DNA of 64,000 bases, taken from positions 836,336 to 900,335 of the forward strand of contig BCIK01000012.1 in NCBI GenBank assembly GCA_039545295.1. Reading direction: 5' to 3'. The notes beneath the pieces were generated by a model. The model was not told where the DNA came from, did no database searches, and worked only from the letters and a program-made list of their open reading frames with translations. Below, in pieces: positions 61,138 to 64,000 of this stretch (positions are counted from its first letter, which is position 1; each line of letters opens with the position of its first letter). A program made the translations under genes and the position numbers. Origin of the DNA: Udeniomyces pyricola (taxonomy: Eukaryota; Basidiomycota; Tremellomycetes; Cystofilobasidiales; Mrakiaceae).

Positions 61138-63270
61138 TTATCTGTAGACACTCTGGAAGTTTGAAACCATGAGACCCTGGTAATGAGGGACCAGAAAGCA
61201 ATTCGTTCGAGTGTCAGCACCTAGTTGTTGGATTCGACGGACTATACACCGTGCTGTCGAGGCGCAACGTTTTCCTTACCTTGCCCTTGAGCGCACTTGC
61301 GGTCCAACTGCCGAGGACGCCCACCATGGGCAGCATAGCGGATCCACCGCTCGGTCCAATGGGCACGATCATGGCGTTTAATGGCTGGGCGATGGCCTTC
61401 ATCTTGCCTGAACCGATCGAGGCGAGGATGCTGTACATAACAAGACATAGATGAGACAGACGTGTATGGCATCAGTATATGCTTGTCTAGTCAATGCAAG
61501 GTCAGCAATCAGCAACGAGACTCGAGGCCATCGAACTCACTTCTTTGCTGCGCATCCCGCGTCGTTGCCAGCCTGTGAGCGAACCAATGAGATTAGGACA
61601 GATGGCGCTGAGAACAAGAGATGCGACGGAGAGAGACATCTCCAAAGCAATGTATCGGTCGGTGACTGTACGTACCTTGATGGCAGTGGGTCCACCGGGC
61701 GAGTCGGAGCAATCTCCAATCGCGAACAATGCCGAACCATGCAGAGGAGACGAAGCCGACGATCGGACCTAGGTACAGGGCGAGGTAAGAAGGCATAAGC
61801 GAACTTTGCTACGGTTCGTCGTCAGAGATCGACGAGACTGAAACCTCACCTGGAGGAACTCATCAACTCGAATGAAGCCAGATTGGTCGACAGCTTCAGG
61901 ATCAACCGATGTGATAAGCGAGGCGTTGGTGGTGATGCCGGCAGCGTTGAGAACGAGATCGGCTGAGAAAGAAACGAGAGGCGTGAACGGATCGTTTAAT
62001 GACTTGGAATAGGGTATCAGAGAGAGTAGGCAAACAGAGAGCAGAAGGAAATTGCATTGTTCACCTTCAACAACGTCGCCCGCCTTGGAAGTAAACGTGC
62101 CTCGGCCGTCCTCGAGGATTTGCTTATCAGCTCGCTCGTTGAGCAGAACCTTGACCTTGAGCTGCTCGAGGCCCGAAAGGAGTTTCGACCTGAACTTGAT
62201 AGGATACTTCTCGCTTAACAAGGTTGGGCCGCCCTGAACGAGGGTCACTGTCTTCTTTCCAGGGTAATGAGAAGCGATTTCCTGTTGAATCGGATCGAGG
62301 TGAGATTGGCATTCAGGTTCACCAAGTTGCATCAGACCCGGGGACCTGTGAGGAAACTAAATACGTACTCCTGCATATTCGACACCAACCGCCCCGCCTG
62401 CGACACAAAGGATAAGAATGCCTCAGCCGATGTATGGTCTTGGGGACACTTTTGGCCTCTCGTGGAAACGACTGGATGTCGTGACTCACCTCCGACAACA
62501 AGAATGTTATCGGCTGCGGCGATACGAGCCTGAGACTCCTTGAGGGCCTGAATAGTGGCATCTTTGGATGAAGAGGCCGGTCGCATAGGAAAGACGTAAG
62601 TCGATCCGAGAGCCAACACGCAGATCTTTCAGTACAACGATCGAGGCGAAGAAGATGGATTAGTCAAGCGTTGAGATGATAAAGTAGACGGGCGGTGTTT
62701 GGCCTTACGTCGTAGGGGATCTCGGTCGAGAAGCCAGCGTCGGTGTTGTCTCGGTCGACAGTTACGGAGTGAGCCTTGAGCTCGGTGACCCTGGTCTTGG
62801 AGAGGAGAACGTGACGGGTTCCGGGGTTGTTGGCGGCAAAGAAGGATTGGTCGAGGGGCATAAGGACCTTGTCCTCCCAGCCTATTTGAGTGGTTACCAT
62901 CAAACGAATGTCAGATACCTCAACCGTAGGTGCAAAGTCAGAGCGTTGAGGTGAAAGCTCAAAGAGGAGCAATGCCTGCGATATGACGGACCTGGAACGA
63001 CGGCTGCTCTCAAAGCCGACACTGGCCAGAAGGCATGATCGGCAGCGTCGACAAGCACAACTCGGTGAGAAGCGGGGAGCTTCTTCTCCAGCTCACGAGC
63101 GAGGCCGGCGCCTGCTACGGACTGTGGGTTGGGGTCAAGGAAGCCAAAGGAAGGATCATGGTACTAATGTTCAGCATCGATCGATCGTCGTCGCGACAAC
63201 AAAGGGAATGGACAAGACGTACGGCACCGATGATGAGGATCGTCTTGAGGTCGGAGGTAGGGGTGCTCAT
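61138..63270 (-). CDS. FAD-dependent NAD(P)H oxidoreductase, AIFM2/FSP1 (AMID) type
   Basis: Pyridine-nucleotide-disulphide-type flavoprotein of the class that includes AMID/FSP1, which reduces quinones with NAD(P)H. The start at 63270 gives MSTPTSDLKTILIIGA (first FAD Rossmann strand), next exons SVAGAGLARELEKKLPASHR, VVLVDAADHAFWPVSALRA, WEDKVLMPLDQSFF, VTELKAHSVTVDRDN, VLALGSTYVFPMRPAS, NILVVGGGAVGVEYAGE (NAD-binding GxGxxG), TVTLVQGGPTLLSEKYP, SGLEQLKVKVLLNERADKQI, ADLVLNAAGITTNASLI, SGFIRVDEFLQV, then LFAIGDCSD (second FAD motif) and AIAQPLNAMIVPIGPSG. The last exon gives GLMVSNFQSVYR and the stop at 61138. No transmembrane tail or myristoylation signal (MG) is seen, unlike human FSP1. 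About ten exons. Confidence 0.85.
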
Positions 63271-64000
63271 GATGAAATGCTGATGGGGGTGGATGGTGGA
63301 GTGATGATGGGTGAAAAGGTTGTGATGGAGGTGGCTGAAAAACAGACAAGATATCAATCGGCCATTGCGGTGTTTTGTTCCAGAATTCCCAGAATCCAGA
63401 TTCGACACCTTGATCGCTCATCAATCGGCCCAAGCCGTCCCGGTCTCGGTCGATCAGCTTAACAAGCTGACTAAGTACGGTCACCAGCTTGATCATACAA
63501 TTCAAGCCGGCCGCCGGGTTGCTGCAGATCGTACAGACGGGAATGCTTATGCCGTGTTGATGTATATATGTATACGTTTCTCACGCTAGTACTATACACA
63601 ATATGCATACGTTCCTCACGCTCAGCTGGCCAAGGGCTCGAATTGTCAGCCATATTACTATAGAGCAGCTGCCTGTCAACGTACGCGTGTCGACCAGCTG
63701 CCAGTGATGATCGATGAGATTATCTTCATGTGATCATCTGCACATGAACGCTACAAGCTTGTAGAGCAGCTGCTGATCAATCCGTCGTGGCTTGCGCGCG
63801 TAGTACTAGGTCGGCGATAATCACTCCGTCTCGGAGCTATATAGAGTCAATATCGAATGGGAGCCTGATATCGTGCATATTCTCTACGTATATACACGTG
63901 AGTACATGTATATATGTATATATGTATATATGTATATATGTATATATGTATATATGTATATATGTATATATGTATATATGTATATATGTATATATGTATA
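63271..64000. other. Intergenic region to the window edge
   Basis: Promoter side of the AIFM2-type gene, then AT-rich sequence. A 12-bp direct repeat, TAGAGCAGCTGC, occurs at 63661 and 63752. An 8-bp tandem repeat fills the end of the window. I see no gene. Confidence 0.45.
63906..64000. repeat. 8-bp tandem repeat ATGTATAT
   Basis: Almost twelve perfect copies of ATGTATAT, still continuing at the window edge. The unit does not resemble a TTAGGG-type telomere. Confidence 0.95.

Noticed and set aside
63906..64000. Possible telomere or CRISPR-like array at the window end
   Set aside because: The 8-bp ATGTATAT unit has no spacers and is not a TTAGGG-type telomere; it is a simple AT-rich minisatellite.

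Overview
The window is nuclear DNA of an intron-rich fungus, most likely a basidiomycete. The evidence is short GT-AG introns (about 45-400 nt, many with CTGAC/CTAAC-type branch sites) in almost every gene, roughly one gene per 2.8 kb on both strands, and a fungal gene set (Hog1 with a TGY loop, a Pom152-type nucleoporin, a fungal tetraspanin, a C2H2/fungal-specific transcription factor, a ubiquitin-L40 fusion). I cannot place it more precisely from sequence alone. I found no rRNA, tRNA, transposon, CRISPR, prophage or biosynthetic cluster.

Layout, left to right: a 5'-truncated Old Yellow Enzyme-type oxidoreductase (+, 1-1591); a putative mitochondrial protein of unknown function (-); 3-phosphoglycerate dehydrogenase (-); a Ser-rich single-pass membrane protein with an RVSF motif (-); a short Sm-like protein resembling Naa38/LSMD1, visible only after splicing (-); ribosomal protein eL29 (-), head-to-head with ubiquitin-eL40 (+); a coiled-coil protein of unknown function (+); a CoA acyltransferase-like protein (-); a USP12/46-Ubp9-CreB-type deubiquitinase (-); Tim13 (-), head-to-head with delta-COP (+); a Ser/Pro-rich protein of uncertain 5' structure (+); a MARVEL-type four-helix membrane protein (+); a secreted two-domain fasciclin protein (-); a C2H2/Fungal_trans regulator (-), head-to-head with an RBM18-like RNA-binding protein (+); Pom152 (+); a tetraspanin with a long N-terminal tail (-); an Mtr2/NXT-like NTF2-fold protein (-), head-to-head with Hog1 MAP kinase (+); and an AIFM2/FSP1-type oxidoreductase (-). 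The right end runs into an 8-bp AT-rich tandem repeat.

These are mostly housekeeping genes with no shared pathway. The pairs worth noting are the divergent eL29/ubiquitin-eL40 genes, which share about 800 bp of promoter, and two nuclear-pore/mRNA-export genes (Pom152 and Mtr2/NXT-like) within 10 kb.

The most unusual feature is gene architecture. Reconstructing reading frames against conserved protein families repeatedly requires very small exons: 4 and 15 nt in TIM13, a 2-nt coding start followed by 7 nt in RPL29, 9 nt in ubiquitin-L40, 11 nt in HOG1, 14 nt in the deubiquitinase, and a 5-nt terminal coding exon in the serine-pathway gene. Start or catalytic codons are split by introns (AT|G in RPL29, the Cys codon TG|C in the deubiquitinase), and delta-COP seems to need a GC-AG intron directly after ATG. 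Ten introns also carry long G or C homopolymers, two with an unresolved N. All exon models are manual inferences from frame, splice motifs and family knowledge; transcripts would be needed to prove them.
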